Counted from the stretch's first letter, positions 37,921 through 46,760 are shown. The stretch is DNA of 64,000 nucleotides from Alteromonas mediterranea DE (GCF_000020585.3 NC_011138.3:2500013-2564012), one strand, 5' to 3'. Notes: generated by a model from the sequence alone, not told the origin. Numbers and translations are program-made.

Positions 37921-39052
37921 ACCGGGCAATAACTTTATCGCCAACATTTAAGTTAAGGCGCGATAAAGAAATATGACTAATACTTGCGTAAAGTGCTTGG
38001 CTGTCATTCTCTAAAATAAGCTTCAAAAGCACTTTACCGCCCCATGTAACTTGCTGATGCGACTTTTTGTTTTGGCTAGAAGTGAGCCGTACAGGCTCAA
38101 TACTTGTTATCGTGCAAGGTAGCGCATTTAAAATGCTAACCGTGCTCGCGCTGTTAAACCCTCCCACATTAATATCTATGCTCACATCGCAGGCTTTTAC
38201 CGCAAAACGTACTGGCGCAGGCCCGTTATCCTGCTCTGGGTTACTCACCTCTGTAATGCTGTGTGCCCTGTAAGCGCTCTTAATATTTTCCGTGTATGAT
38301 ATTGCTTCTTCTGTAACAAATACCTCATGACCTGCAACCATAACTCGGGCTATGCCGTGCATATTTTCAACTTGCGTAACGCTTTCAGAGCACTTATGCC
38401 CCTCTAATACGGCTGAAGGTATTGCAACCCCTTCTTTTTCGAATACTTGAGAAAGCACATCTGTTGTCGCACCGCAAAGCGATACCTTACCTTGCTCTAC
38501 ATAAACCAGTTCATCACTAAAGAGTGCTAAATCATCTAAATCATGAGAGATAACAAAGCAAGTAAGCTGGCCAGACACACACAGAGTATTTAAGAACTGA
38601 TAAATTTTGCGCCGGGTAAAAATATCGATGGCGCTTAGTGACTCATCTAGCAATAAAACGGAAGGGCCATTCACCAAAGCCCGCGCTATCGCCACACGCT
38701 GTGCCTCCCCCCCTGATAGTGAATCAATAGGCTTTTCTAAAAGGTGCTCGCAGTAACACCCTTTTACACACGCCTCTACTGATAAGGCGTTGGGGCTAGC
38801 ATGACGCTGCGCCAAGGCTAAATTACCCCGCACGTTAGTATGCGGAAACAACATGGGCTGCTGAAACACGATGCCTATCTTTTCAAAAGACCATGATTTA
38901 GCCACCTTGGCGCGTTTTTCTACGCAGGCTAAAGCCCGAAAAAGGCTACTTTTACCCGCCCCGGAAGGGCCGGTAACGCCAATGAAACGGCTTGCGGGAT
39001 GAAGCGTTATTTGGGCATCAATTCTGTTAGGCAAGAAAGCGTGAATTTCCAT
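37907..39052 (-). CDS. modC: Molybdate ABC transporter ATPase ModC
   Basis: A 381-residue ATP-binding subunit energising ModB. Walker A GPSGAGKS lies at residues 28-35, the signature LSGGEAQRVAIARALV and Walker B VLLLDESLSAID follow, and the C-terminal 130 residues form the Mop/TOBE molybdate-binding part. The ATG at 39052 lies one base after the modB stop and has a GAGGG ribosome site; a frame-compatible upstream start falls inside modB and is unlikely. It is longer than the ~352-residue E. coli protein, mainly in the linker before the TOBE part. Confidence 0.94.
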   Translation of the reverse strand: MEIHAFLPNRIDAQITLHPASRFIGVTGPSGAGKSSLFRALACVEKRAKVAKSWSFEKIGIVFQQPMLFPHTNVRGNLALAQRHASPNALSVEACVKGCYCEHLLEKPIDSLSGGEAQRVAIARALVNGPSVLLLDESLSAIDIFTRRKIYQFLNTLCVSGQLTCFVISHDLDDLALFSDELVYVEQGKVSLCGATTDVLSQVFEKEGVAIPSAVLEGHKCSESVTQVENMHGIARVMVAGHEVFVTEEAISYTENIKSAYRAHSITEVSNPEQDNGPAPVRFAVKACDVSIDINVGGFNSASTVSILNALPCTITSIEPVRLTSSQNKKSHQQVTWGGKVLLKLILENDSQALYASISHISLSRLNLNVGDKVIARFKLP

Positions 39053-39053
39053 A

Positions 39054-39794
39054 TCAACCCTCGCCCTTGCTTGGGGCGGAACGAGGTATTTGTGACCTGC
39101 TGCCGAAATGGCTCGCAATGCCATTAAAACGGTATAGGGCAGCTAGCAGCACAAACGAGAATACCAAAAGTGCTATGGCAAGATTATGCGCTTTTTCGTA
39201 CTCCAACGCTTCGACTTGCTCGTAAAGGGCTATGGAGAGCACTTGAGTTTCGCCAGGAATATTTCCGCCTATCATAAGCACCACGCCAAACTCACCGATG
39301 GTGTGGGCAAAGCTTAACCCCAAGGCAACGATAATGGGCGCTTTGCTTAAGGGTAATACAATTCTCACAAATGCTTCGGTTGCCGAAAAGCCCAACGTTT
39401 TAGCCACATCTAAATAACGAGAGTCTAATTGAGAAAAGCCACCATAAAGGGGCTGAAGCGCAAACGGTAAAGAATAGAGAACCGAACCTAACACCAAACC
39501 TTCAAAGCTAAAGGCCAAATTACTTCCCGTTAAGGTATGCCACCCCTGACCCAAAGCACTTTGCGGTGAGAATGCAATGAGTAAGTAAAACCCCAGTACC
39601 GTAGGTGGAAGCACTAACGGCAGTGCCAACACCGACATAACAAACGGCTTGGCTTTACTATGCCAGTTCGCTAAAAACCATGCTAAAGGTAAGGTAACAA
39701 GCAACAGCAAGCCACTGGTGATTAGCGCCAGCTTAAGCGTAAGCCAAATGGCGTCAAAAGCATATACTCCAAAGAATTCGCTAAGCGCGTTCAT
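39054..39794 (-). CDS. modB: Molybdate ABC transporter permease ModB
   Basis: A 246-residue inner-membrane permease with about five or six helices. The EAA loop that contacts ModC is readable as LDVAKTLGFSATEAFVRIVLPL, followed by the usual GEFGVVLMIGGNIPGETQVL. It overlaps modA by four bases and is one base from modC, so the three are co-translated. Confidence 0.95.
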   Translation of the reverse strand: MNALSEFFGVYAFDAIWLTLKLALITSGLLLLVTLPLAWFLANWHSKAKPFVMSVLALPLVLPPTVLGFYLLIAFSPQSALGQGWHTLTGSNLAFSFEGLVLGSVLYSLPFALQPLYGGFSQLDSRYLDVAKTLGFSATEAFVRIVLPLSKAPIIVALGLSFAHTIGEFGVVLMIGGNIPGETQVLSIALYEQVEALEYEKAHNLAIALLVFSFVLLAALYRFNGIASHFGSRSQIPRSAPSKGEG

Positions 39795-41179
39795 CCATGC
39801 GCACCGTTAAGTTCAAAGCGATTACGCCCATGGGCATCTAAACTGCCGGCTTTACCAGTTAGGCTGCCTATTTCAGAAGCAGCCTTTACCGGTGTGTTAG
39901 CGCTATTTTTTATTTGCCTTTCTGCATGGGTTTGTATGTCGAGCAACGCAGGCTGGTAACCCCACTCGGCTAACCCGTGCTGTACCCTTTGCGACAGCAA
40001 ATACTGCACGAACAAACTCGGCGATGATACGCCTTCGGCCTTCGTCATATCAAACCGAGTTAGCCCACTTGTTTTGGCTTGATTTGGGGTTCGGGTTTCA
40101 GTTTGCACATCAAACGCGTTTGGCGAAAGTGTTGCTGCCGTTTTAGCATTAATTACAAGCGACTGAACAATCGGTTGGTATAAGTTTTCTGGTACAGGAA
40201 TAATAACCGTTGTAGCGCCCTTGCCGTCAGCGAAGCTTTTATCCGAGGTTGGCGAATTCAAATTCGGTAAATCAAGCGCCAGCGAATATGCCACAAACGC
40301 TCCTCTAACACTGCCGGTGGAATAGAACTGCAGGGTTTGCAGTACATTTTTACCCATCACTCTGTGCGGTAAAACGTGCTGCCATAGCGATAAGTTTTGT
40401 AGGGTTTGTTGCGCTGCTTCGCCGTAAGGCGCCAGTTTAGGGTTAGCAATGGCAATTTTGCTACCTGGGGTATCAGTTAACTGAATAAGCTGTTGACTAA
40501 GCTGTTTTGAAAGTTGTGCGTTTATCTTACCCTCAAGCGGCTTACTTTGCCCGCCAGCCTGCGTTTTCTGCTCTCCGCCTTGCTGATTTTCAGCCGTGCG
40601 CCGAGCTTCTCTGGGAACGCTTTCGTAGCCATTAGCGTTAGCGTTAGCGTTAGCGTTAGCTGGCAGCTTACCGGTATATACAAACGCCAGCTTGCCTTTA
40701 GCATAATCTACCACATTACTTTCGTGTACTAGATTATTGTTAACCAGTGCCTGTGGCCTGGCACGGTCTGCCGATAAAAACACATCGAACGCGGCTCCAT
40801 GCTGAATTTGAGCGTACAGCGTACCGCTAGAGGACACGGTTACCGCCACGTCTATGCCCGTAAGCTGCGTAAACTGCTGGGCAATGCGTTTTAAAGGTTT
40901 AGCGAAGTTTGCCGCTACGGCAACGTTAATTTTATCGTGCCGTTTAACCGGTAATGAAGGGTTTTGCTTATCGGCACTAGTGAAGAGTTTCGCACTTTTT
41001 GTGTAGCTGGCCGTTTCTGTAGCGCTAGCAACGGCGCTAGCGCTTGTTAAAACTACCACGTTTATGAAAACAGACACGCTTATAAATCGCATAGAGCAAG
41101 CGCGGAATATACTACTCACGAAACTAAAAACGAAAGGATAGCGCCTTGTTAATAAGCGCTTAAAACCTACAGCCGCCAT
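39791..41179 (-). CDS. modA: Molybdate-binding protein ModA, with internal insertions
   Basis: A periplasmic molybdate-binding protein. The core reads VAVAANFAKPLKRIAQQF, VSSSGTLYAQIQHGAAFDVF and IAIANPKLAPYGEAAQ, all typical ModA. At 462 residues it is far longer than the usual ~250-260. The extra length includes an N-terminal extension, a low-complexity insert starting at the Ala-Asn repeat (residues 174-183) and running about 45 residues, and another near residues 340-370. The signal peptide likely begins at MRFISVSVFINVVVL (41092), but the 1-base TAATG overlap with moaE favours ATG at 41179. Binding-loop residues seem retained. Confidence 0.9.
   Translation of the reverse strand: MAAVGFKRLLTRRYPFVFSFVSSIFRACSMRFISVSVFINVVVLTSASAVASATETASYTKSAKLFTSADKQNPSLPVKRHDKINVAVAANFAKPLKRIAQQFTQLTGIDVAVTVSSSGTLYAQIQHGAAFDVFLSADRARPQALVNNNLVHESNVVDYAKGKLAFVYTGKLPANANANANANGYESVPREARRTAENQQGGEQKTQAGGQSKPLEGKINAQLSKQLSQQLIQLTDTPGSKIAIANPKLAPYGEAAQQTLQNLSLWQHVLPHRVMGKNVLQTLQFYSTGSVRGAFVAYSLALDLPNLNSPTSDKSFADGKGATTVIIPVPENLYQPIVQSLVINAKTAATLSPNAFDVQTETRTPNQAKTSGLTRFDMTKAEGVSSPSLFVQYLLSQRVQHGLAEWGYQPALLDIQTHAERQIKNSANTPVKAASEIGSLTGKAGSLDAHGRNRFELNGAHG
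40631..40660. repeat. Hexanucleotide microsatellite inside modA
   Basis: Four exact GTTAGC units preceded by one ATTAGC. On the coding strand they give five Ala-Asn dipeptides in the insert of ModA. Because the unit is six bases, copy-number change would alter length and not frame. Confidence 0.9.
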
Positions 41180-41652
41180 TATTTTTTAAGCATCCACTTA
41201 AGCGCCGCTTTATCGTCAGACGCTTTTGCAGCAACCCACTCAGAGTTATCGCCTTTAAACTCTTTTTTCCAAAGCGGGACAGACTGCTTAAGCATATCCA
41301 TTAAAAAGCTGGCGGCATCAAACGCCGCTTGGCGATGTTGGGCAGCAGCACCTACCCATACAATTTGCTCGTTATTATAAATGCGCCCCACTCTGTGTAG
41401 CGCGCCAGCACTGTTCAGTGAAAAACGTACTACCGCTTGTTCAACCAGCTTCATCAGCGCTTTTTCTGTCATACCTGGGTAGTGCTCTAGCTCAATGCCG
41501 TCTATATCGCCTGCGTTATTGAAATCTCGCACTAGCCCAGTAAAGGTAACAATAGCGCCTGTATTGCCGCTTGCTCTTTCGTCTGCCGACTGCTTTAGAC
41601 GAGCATACAATTCGCCATGATCGAAATCTGCATCTTGAACAAGTGCGAACAT
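41179..41652 (-). CDS. moaE: Molybdopterin synthase catalytic subunit MoaE
   Basis: A 157-residue subunit that, with thiocarboxylated MoaD, adds dithiolene sulfurs to precursor Z (cPMP). Conserved segments are GAIVTFTGLVRDFN, LEHYPGMTEKAL, HRVGRIYNNEQIVWVGAAAQHRQAAF and the active-site region PLWKKEFKGDNSEWV (catalytic Lys). Its length is normal. It lies two bases after moaD and overlaps modA by one base, linking cofactor synthesis to molybdate uptake in one transcript. Confidence 0.96.
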   Translation of the reverse strand: MFALVQDADFDHGELYARLKQSADERASGNTGAIVTFTGLVRDFNNAGDIDGIELEHYPGMTEKALMKLVEQAVVRFSLNSAGALHRVGRIYNNEQIVWVGAAAQHRQAAFDAASFLMDMLKQSVPLWKKEFKGDNSEWVAAKASDDKAALKWMLKK

Positions 41653-41654
41653 AA

Positions 41655-41903
41655 CTACCCCCCAGTTACAGGTGGAAATAGCGCCAGCTCGTCACCATCG
41701 CTAAGTACGGTATCGGTATCGCAAAGCTCTTGATTACGGGCAGTCAGCACACTGCCTTCTAAGGCTAATGTCCACTTGTCGCTGCGAGTTTTAAGCTGCG
41801 ATATCACGGCTTCAATGGTGCTACTATCACTTAGGTTAAGCGCAATATTATCTTCACCCGTGATCTCTCGGGTTTGCGCAAATGTTTTAACCGTTATCTG
41901 CAT
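41655..41903 (-). CDS. moaD: Molybdopterin synthase sulfur-carrier subunit MoaD
   Basis: An 82-residue ubiquitin-like sulfur carrier ending in the required Gly-Gly (LFPPVTGG), which is adenylated by MoeB and thiocarboxylated. The ATG at 41903 has an AAGGCGA site and gives the usual length; codons further upstream in the frame are not homologous. Confidence 0.95.
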   Translation of the reverse strand: MQITVKTFAQTREITGEDNIALNLSDSSTIEAVISQLKTRSDKWTLALEGSVLTARNQELCDTDTVLSDGDELALFPPVTGG

Positions 41904-41989
41904 GGTTCGCCTTTTGGTATATTCCGTTAACGTCATTGTACACGTCTACGTGCAAGCGCTAGCTTTGTTCCAACGTTTTTACTGGGTAA

Positions 41990-42478
41990 CTAAGCCTGTT
42001 GCCGATCAGATTGCCAGTGGCCGGTTTTACCGCCTTTTTTCTCTAGCACCCGGACCCCTTCCATGTGCATGCCAGGGTCGATGGCTTTGCACATATCAAA
42101 CAAGGTTAACAGCGCCACATTTACGCCCGTGAGCGCTTCCATTTCAACACCGGTTTTACCGCTTAGTTTACAATAGCAAGTGGCTTTAATACGGTTTTTA
42201 TCAGCTTGAACGTCAAAGTTAATATCCACTTTCGATAGCGCTAAAGGATGACAAAGTGGAATAAGATCTGCGCAACGTTTCGCCCCTTGAATACCCGCTA
42301 CTCGAGCAACAGCGAATACATCACCTTTTGCGATTTTTGCTTCAGAGATTTGGCGAATAACGTCTTCGCTTACGTATAAAAAACCTTCTGCTGTAGCTTC
42401 GCGTTTAGTAACGTCTTTGTCGCTAACGTCTACCATGTTGGCCTCGCCACCAGCATTTAAATGACTAAAGGTACTCAT
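41990..42478 (-). CDS. moaC: Cyclic pyranopterin monophosphate synthase MoaC
   Basis: A 162-residue enzyme that, after MoaA, forms cPMP from the GTP-derived intermediate. MVDVSDKDVTKREATAEG, the active-site loop KRCADLIPLCHPLALSKV and TGVEMEALTGVNVALLTLFDM are all conserved. It overlaps moaB by four bases. moaA is not in the window, so the first pathway step is encoded elsewhere. Confidence 0.97.
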   Translation of the reverse strand: MSTFSHLNAGGEANMVDVSDKDVTKREATAEGFLYVSEDVIRQISEAKIAKGDVFAVARVAGIQGAKRCADLIPLCHPLALSKVDINFDVQADKNRIKATCYCKLSGKTGVEMEALTGVNVALLTLFDMCKAIDPGMHMEGVRVLEKKGGKTGHWQSDRQQA

Positions 42479-42981
42479 GCTTCCACCAAGTGCTTTACAA
42501 AGTTACACGGCCTAAAGTCGGCATCTAGCTGGCTAGCAATGATTTTTTCCCACGCCGTGCGACACGCGCCGGTTGAACCTGGCAAGCAGAAAACAACGGT
42601 ATTGTTTGCAAAGCCAGCTACCGCACGAGACTGAATCGTAGACGTGCCAATTTCTTCATAGCTAATTTGGCGGAATAGCTCACCAAAGCCGTCGACTTCT
42701 TTGTCGAACAATACGCTAATGGCTTCTGGCGTTGAGTCGCGGTGGGTAAAGCCTGTACCGCCGGTAATTAATACTGTGTGAATGTTTTTATCAGCAATCC
42801 ACTTCGACACCACGGCGCGCTGCTGATAAATATCGTCCTTTACTAAGTCGCGGTCGTAAAGGTTATGGCCAACCGAGGTAAGCGCCTCTTTCAGGTAATC
42901 TCCTGACTTGTCGTTTTCGAGGGTGCGCGTATCTGAAATAGTAAGAACGGCAATGTTAAGGGGTTGGCTGACAGCTGACAT
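42475..42981 (-). CDS. moaB: Molybdenum-cofactor protein MoaB
   Basis: A 168-residue MogA/MoaB-family protein for molybdopterin adenylylation (the MogA-type role is proven in some species, less clear for E. coli MoaB). ITGGTGFTHRDSTPEAI, LFRQISYEEIGTSTIQSRAVAG and CLPGSTGACRTAWEKII match E. coli MoaB. The ATG at 42981 has an AGGA site and the right length. It is the first gene of moaBCDE-modABC. Confidence 0.95.
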   Translation of the reverse strand: MSAVSQPLNIAVLTISDTRTLENDKSGDYLKEALTSVGHNLYDRDLVKDDIYQQRAVVSKWIADKNIHTVLITGGTGFTHRDSTPEAISVLFDKEVDGFGELFRQISYEEIGTSTIQSRAVAGFANNTVVFCLPGSTGACRTAWEKIIASQLDADFRPCNFVKHLVEA

Positions 42982-43105
42982 ATGAAATCCTAATTTGATA
43001 TGCGACATTTTGGCGGTTTTTGATAAAGTACCAGCCAAAATACTATTTGGTAATCACTTTATAAGGGTGCATGCCATGAATTCAACAACTAAGTTGGCAT
43101 AAACT

Positions 43106-43876
43106 ATGTCTAAAAGCCTAACTAATCAGCAGGCTATGCGCTATAACCGCCATATTGTGCTTCCCAAAATAGACCTAGACGGTCAAGAAGCGTTACTAAA
43201 CGCCAATATCTGTATCATTGGTATTGGCGGGCTTGGCACCGCGGCCGCCACTAGCCTTTGCGCAAGCGGCGTGGGCTCGCTTACGCTTATAGACCACGAC
43301 ACGGTTGAGGCCACCAACCTTCCAAGGCAAATCTTGTTCAGCGAACAAGATGTCGGGGTAAATAAAGTAGAAGCTGCAAAAGCACGACTTCACGCAATAA
43401 ATAGCGACTGTGACATTACCGCAATAGCAGAACCGTTTTCAGCGCCTAACGCAGCTGAGCTATCCCCAACGTCAAAACAGGCTATAGAAGGTGCCGACGT
43501 GGTATTAGATTGCACCGACAATACCGACTCGCGAGATTTAATAAACGTATTGTGTTTTGAATTAAATACTCCGCTTGTATCGGGCGCAGCCATTCGCTTT
43601 GAAGGCCAGCTTTTCGTAGCTATACCCGGTGAAAGCCGTTGCTATGCATGCTTACGAACGCTATTTGCATCGCCCGATTTAAGCTGTGTTGAAGCAGGTA
43701 TATTCTCGCCAGTAGTAAATATTATTGGTACTTACCAAGCAATGCTTGCCATGCAAGTACTGATGGATTTCGATAATATTCCTAAAAATACGTTAATGAC
43801 GTTTGATGCTTTGTCGCACGAGTGGCGAAACTGGAAGCTACCTAAAGGCGTGAACTGCGAGCTATGTGCTTGCTAA
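43106..43876 (+). CDS. moeB: MoaD-activating adenylyltransferase MoeB
   Basis: A 256-residue E1-like enzyme of the HesA/MoeB/ThiF family. The nucleotide site GIGGLGTAAATSLCASGVG, the LIDHDTVEATNLPRQILF strand and two zinc CxxC pairs (CYACLRT and CELCAC) are present. It adenylates the C-terminus of MoaD. Position divergent to moaBCDE supports MoeB over ThiF. It lacks a rhodanese domain. The 124-bp gap holds both promoters. Confidence 0.92.
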   Translation: MSKSLTNQQAMRYNRHIVLPKIDLDGQEALLNANICIIGIGGLGTAAATSLCASGVGSLTLIDHDTVEATNLPRQILFSEQDVGVNKVEAAKARLHAINSDCDITAIAEPFSAPNAAELSPTSKQAIEGADVVLDCTDNTDSRDLINVLCFELNTPLVSGAAIRFEGQLFVAIPGESRCYACLRTLFASPDLSCVEAGIFSPVVNIIGTYQAMLAMQVLMDFDNIPKNTLMTFDALSHEWRNWKLPKGVNCELCAC

Positions 43877-43967
43877 CTATACGTACTTCCGCAGCATTAA
43901 TGATAAAAGCTGTGTTTAAAAGCAGCATCTTTAAACAAAGAATAAAACAGAAAATAGGTTGATTTAA

Positions 43968-45086
43968 ATGACAACCCAAGTAGTAAAAAAACACATGGTA
44001 GTGGCGCAAAACGCGTCTGGCCGTAACATGAACGTGCCAATTTATCGAATGAAGGGCGCGCGCCCTGGCCCCACCGTGTACATTCAAAGTTCTATTCACG
44101 GTGCTGAAGTGCAAGGTAACGTGGTTATTTACCATCTTATTCAGCGCTTAAAAGACATGGATATTTGCGGTGAAATTATCCTAGTACCCAACTGTAATCC
44201 CATTGGTACTAACATTAAAGCCGGTGAGTACACGTTAGGCCGCTTCGACCCTGTAAACGGTACAAACTGGAACCGGGGTTACTTCTTCGACAAAGGTGCA
44301 GTAGAACATTTCGCCAAAACCGTCACACGCGAAGAGTCGATAGATGGTATTAAGCAGCGTTTTCGCGCGCACTTGTCGAACGCTATCGACAACAAATTGG
44401 CCGAGCCGTGGGGTTTGGGCCTAGCGCAGCAGCTAAACCTTAAGCTTCAGCAAATGGCGGTAAACGCCGATTTAGTGTTAGACCTTCACAACGGGCCGGT
44501 GTCTACCCGCCACGTTTATATACCTGAATACGCCAAAGACAGCGCCAAGCTGTTTAACATCCCCCATTGTATTTTTATACCTAACGTATTTGCAGGTGCA
44601 TTAGACGAAGCCACCTTCTGCCCATGGTGGACACTGCAGGAAAGTATCAAGAGCAATTTAGAGCGTGAAGTTAGCTTTAACGTTGAAGCCTTTACCTTGG
44701 AAATGGGTAGCCAAGAGGTTATCGACTTTAACGAGGGTAATATAGATGCCACCAGTATTCTTAGCTACCTAAACGCCAAAGGTGTATTACACGAATGTGA
44801 TATTAAACCCAAAGAGATGCAGCGTTTAAGCGTGTATTTAAAAGACTATAAAACCCTGTTCACCAACTGGGGTGGCATGGTGGAATACATGGCAAAACCC
44901 GGCCAAAGCGTTAAAAAAGGCGAACCGCTGGCGCAAATTTTAAATATAGATGACCTAGACAATGATAACGGCAGCAGGACGCTAGAAGCGCCTTGCGATT
45001 TGATCCCTATTCTGCACTTCCCGTCGGCTTCAGTATTGAGCGGAACGCAGCTTTACAAGGTGTTTACTAATTATAAGGAGTTGTAG
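43968..45086 (+). CDS. AstE/aspartoacylase-family zinc deacylase
   Basis: A 372-residue M14-fold zinc enzyme of the succinylglutamate desuccinylase/aspartoacylase family. The first zinc pair is in SSIHGAEVQGNVV, the third ligand His in DLHNGPVSTRHVY, and a catalytic Glu in FTLEMGSQE. The C-terminal domain (MAKPGQSVKKGEPLAQIL) is biotinyl-like, as in many bacterial members. It is not clearly AstE itself and the ast operon is absent, so the N-acyl amino acid substrate is unknown. Confidence 0.88.
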   Translation: MTTQVVKKHMVVAQNASGRNMNVPIYRMKGARPGPTVYIQSSIHGAEVQGNVVIYHLIQRLKDMDICGEIILVPNCNPIGTNIKAGEYTLGRFDPVNGTNWNRGYFFDKGAVEHFAKTVTREESIDGIKQRFRAHLSNAIDNKLAEPWGLGLAQQLNLKLQQMAVNADLVLDLHNGPVSTRHVYIPEYAKDSAKLFNIPHCIFIPNVFAGALDEATFCPWWTLQESIKSNLEREVSFNVEAFTLEMGSQEVIDFNEGNIDATSILSYLNAKGVLHECDIKPKEMQRLSVYLKDYKTLFTNWGGMVEYMAKPGQSVKKGEPLAQILNIDDLDNDNGSRTLEAPCDLIPILHFPSASVLSGTQLYKVFTNYKEL

Positions 45087-45438
45087 GTTTTTATAGGCAA
45101 GTTGATGGAGTAAAACGTTAATTACAACATGGTTGATTAGAGTACGTAGAAACGTCTCGCGCAAGTTACTGGTTTATTTTTCGAATTCTGTCATGCCGTT
45201 CAATTTATTGTATTGAACGGCGGCGTTGTGCCTATCGATTGAACTCAAGGCGTAAAGCAGACATCTCATTTTCTTTCCTATGAACACGCCGAATATAGTT
45301 TTTAAGGGAAAGCGGGTGTTACTATGAAGTATAAGTAATAAGCTGTTAGCTGCCATGGCGCCGTAATGCACAACATCCTGTACATGTGCTCATTTCCGAT
45401 CTAAACTTGTCCCATATAATGTACAAGTGAGATGCAAA
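45087..45438. other. Intergenic region before yefM-yoeB
   Basis: About 350 bp with no gene. It holds a perfect 10-bp hairpin (GCCGTTCAAT at 45195-45204, ATTGAACGGC at 45212-45221, loop TTATTGT), not followed by a T run, and the yefM promoter/operator near 45379-45428. Confidence 0.55.
45379..45428 (+). promoter_or_regulatory. yefM-yoeB promoter and operator
   Basis: A TATAAT -10 lies at 45415-45420. It is embedded in a dyad ACTTGTCC / GTACAAGT (outer arms 45405-45410 and 45423-45428). Two TGTACA cores (45379-45384 and 45420-45425) match the core recognised by YefM in E. coli, which supports autorepression by the antitoxin complex. Confidence 0.6.
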
Positions 45439-45693
45439 ATGAGGATAGTCTCTTTTACCGAAGCAAGAAATGGTCTAAAGGCCGTTTTGGACAATGTAAT
45501 CAACGATGCAGATACAACAGTAATCACTCGTCGTGACTCTGAAGATGCTGTTGTAATGTCATTAGATTACTACAACAGCCTTATGGAAACCGTTCATCTA
45601 CTTCGTTCTCCAGCGAACGCTGAACACTTAAATCGTTCAATAGCACAGTTTAAAGCGGCAAAAACGGCCCAGCGAGAACTTATTGATGAGTAA
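45439..45693 (+). CDS. yefM: Antitoxin YefM
   Basis: An 84-residue Phd/YefM antitoxin and autorepressor. The N-terminal DNA-binding domain reads MRIVSFTEARNGLKAVLD, then VVMSLDYYNSLMETVHLLRSPANAEHL as in E. coli YefM; the C-terminal tail that wraps the toxin is acidic at its end. The ATG at 45439 is the family start; GTG at 45427 is less likely. It overlaps yoeB by eight bases. Confidence 0.94.
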   Translation: MRIVSFTEARNGLKAVLDNVINDADTTVITRRDSEDAVVMSLDYYNSLMETVHLLRSPANAEHLNRSIAQFKAAKTAQRELIDE

Positions 45694-45949
45694 CAGGTTG
45701 TTATCATGGACTGATGAAGCTTGGAATAGCTACGTTTATTGGCAGACTCAAGACAAGAAAACCTTGAAACGTATCAATAAGTTAATTTCCGATGTTAAGC
45801 GCTCTCCATTTGATGGAATAGGAAAGCCGGAACCTCTTAAAGAAAATCTTTCAGGTTTCTGGTCCCGCAGAATAGATGACACCAACCGTTTGGTATATAC
45901 CGTGGACGATACCGCAATTACAGTTATCTCGTGTCGTTACCATTACTAA
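45686..45949 (+). CDS. yoeB: mRNA-cleaving toxin YoeB
   Basis: An 87-residue ribosome-dependent endoribonuclease of the RelE superfamily. KPEPLKENLSGFWSRRIDDTNRLVY and the C-terminal CRYHY keep the known active-site residues (Glu, Arg, His, Tyr), so the toxin looks functional. It starts inside yefM, giving the usual antitoxin-toxin coupling. Confidence 0.95.
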   Translation: MSNRLLSWTDEAWNSYVYWQTQDKKTLKRINKLISDVKRSPFDGIGKPEPLKENLSGFWSRRIDDTNRLVYTVDDTAITVISCRYHY

Positions 45950-46088
45950 TAGGTGGCGGCTGACAATCAATTAAAGTCGCTCGCGGTAATTGAGAGAGGG
46001 TAGCTCAGTAACCCAAACAGGCTCATTTAGTATCACTCAATGATTACCACACAAGGTTTCACTTACTCAACGTAAATTTACAAGGTAA

Positions 46089-46745
46089 CTAGCCACACCC
46101 TACTCCACCTAAACTAACTCGATACCCAAACTCATCACGCTGGTTAAACACATCAAAGCCGTCATCAGAATCTTTAAGCTCTACATCCCCTACCCACTTT
46201 GCTTTATCGATAAGCTCCAGCTTATAGCGGTTTAAAGGAAGTGGACATTTTAAATAAAAATAATGGTAGGCCGTACCCATGGCACCTGGATCTGCGGTAA
46301 ACACGTAAATAGTATTATTTTCTATTGCAAATTCTTTATGAAAGTAGTCTCGGTTAGTTCCTAGTGTTGCATCAATCAGTACACCTATTAAACCTATCGC
46401 AATCTGAATGAGTGCCACTATTGCTAAAACACTGCTCAAAACAATAGATAACCATTTACTTTTAACAAGAAGCCTAAATATACCGTGCTGCGTAAAAAGC
46501 AGGTACACACCTGCGCAAAGCGCTATGAGCTTGACTAAGGCTAACGCGTCGCCGACCTGTGACATGAACTTGGGGGAATGGTAGTTTAAGCCCCACAGCA
46601 CACCGCCATGCAGACTTTCTACTAATGGAACAGTTACTAGAAGTAGCACAGCGAGTAAGGGAGTGATCAAAGCCGCAAAGGTTCTTTGCGGCACTTGCTT
46701 GTTACTCGGGCTATGGTTTTGCTCTAATTGCGTTGTCCCTAACAT
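46089..46745 (-). CDS. Unknown membrane protein next to the metalloprotease
   Basis: A 218-residue protein I do not recognise. Three hydrophobic helices are visible (about residues 24-43, 65-86 and 98-125), followed by a soluble C-terminal domain with YVFTADPGAMGTAYHYFYLKCPLP, probably periplasmic. Two cysteines (Cys near residue 172 and one in the final GGVGCG) might pair. It starts 15 bp after the metalloprotease gene on the same strand, so they are likely co-expressed. Confidence 0.7.
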   Translation of the reverse strand: MLGTTQLEQNHSPSNKQVPQRTFAALITPLLAVLLLVTVPLVESLHGGVLWGLNYHSPKFMSQVGDALALVKLIALCAGVYLLFTQHGIFRLLVKSKWLSIVLSSVLAIVALIQIAIGLIGVLIDATLGTNRDYFHKEFAIENNTIYVFTADPGAMGTAYHYFYLKCPLPLNRYKLELIDKAKWVGDVELKDSDDGFDVFNQRDEFGYRVSLGGVGCG

Positions 46746-46760
46746 TAATTATCAGCTTTT

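Noticed and set aside
43035..43050. CCAAA-N6-TTTGG dyad as a ModE site for moa/moeB
   Set aside because: It does not resemble the TATAT-type ModE half sites; arms of only five bases can arise by chance.
42982..43105. Moco riboswitch before moaB
   Set aside because: The gap is 124 bp, shared with moeB, and lacks the GC-rich paired core expected; no such fold could be drawn.
45087..45950. Integron cassette (attC sites) around yefM-yoeB
   Set aside because: Toxin-antitoxin pairs are frequent in chromosomal integrons, but no attC-type core pairs were found on either side of the genes.
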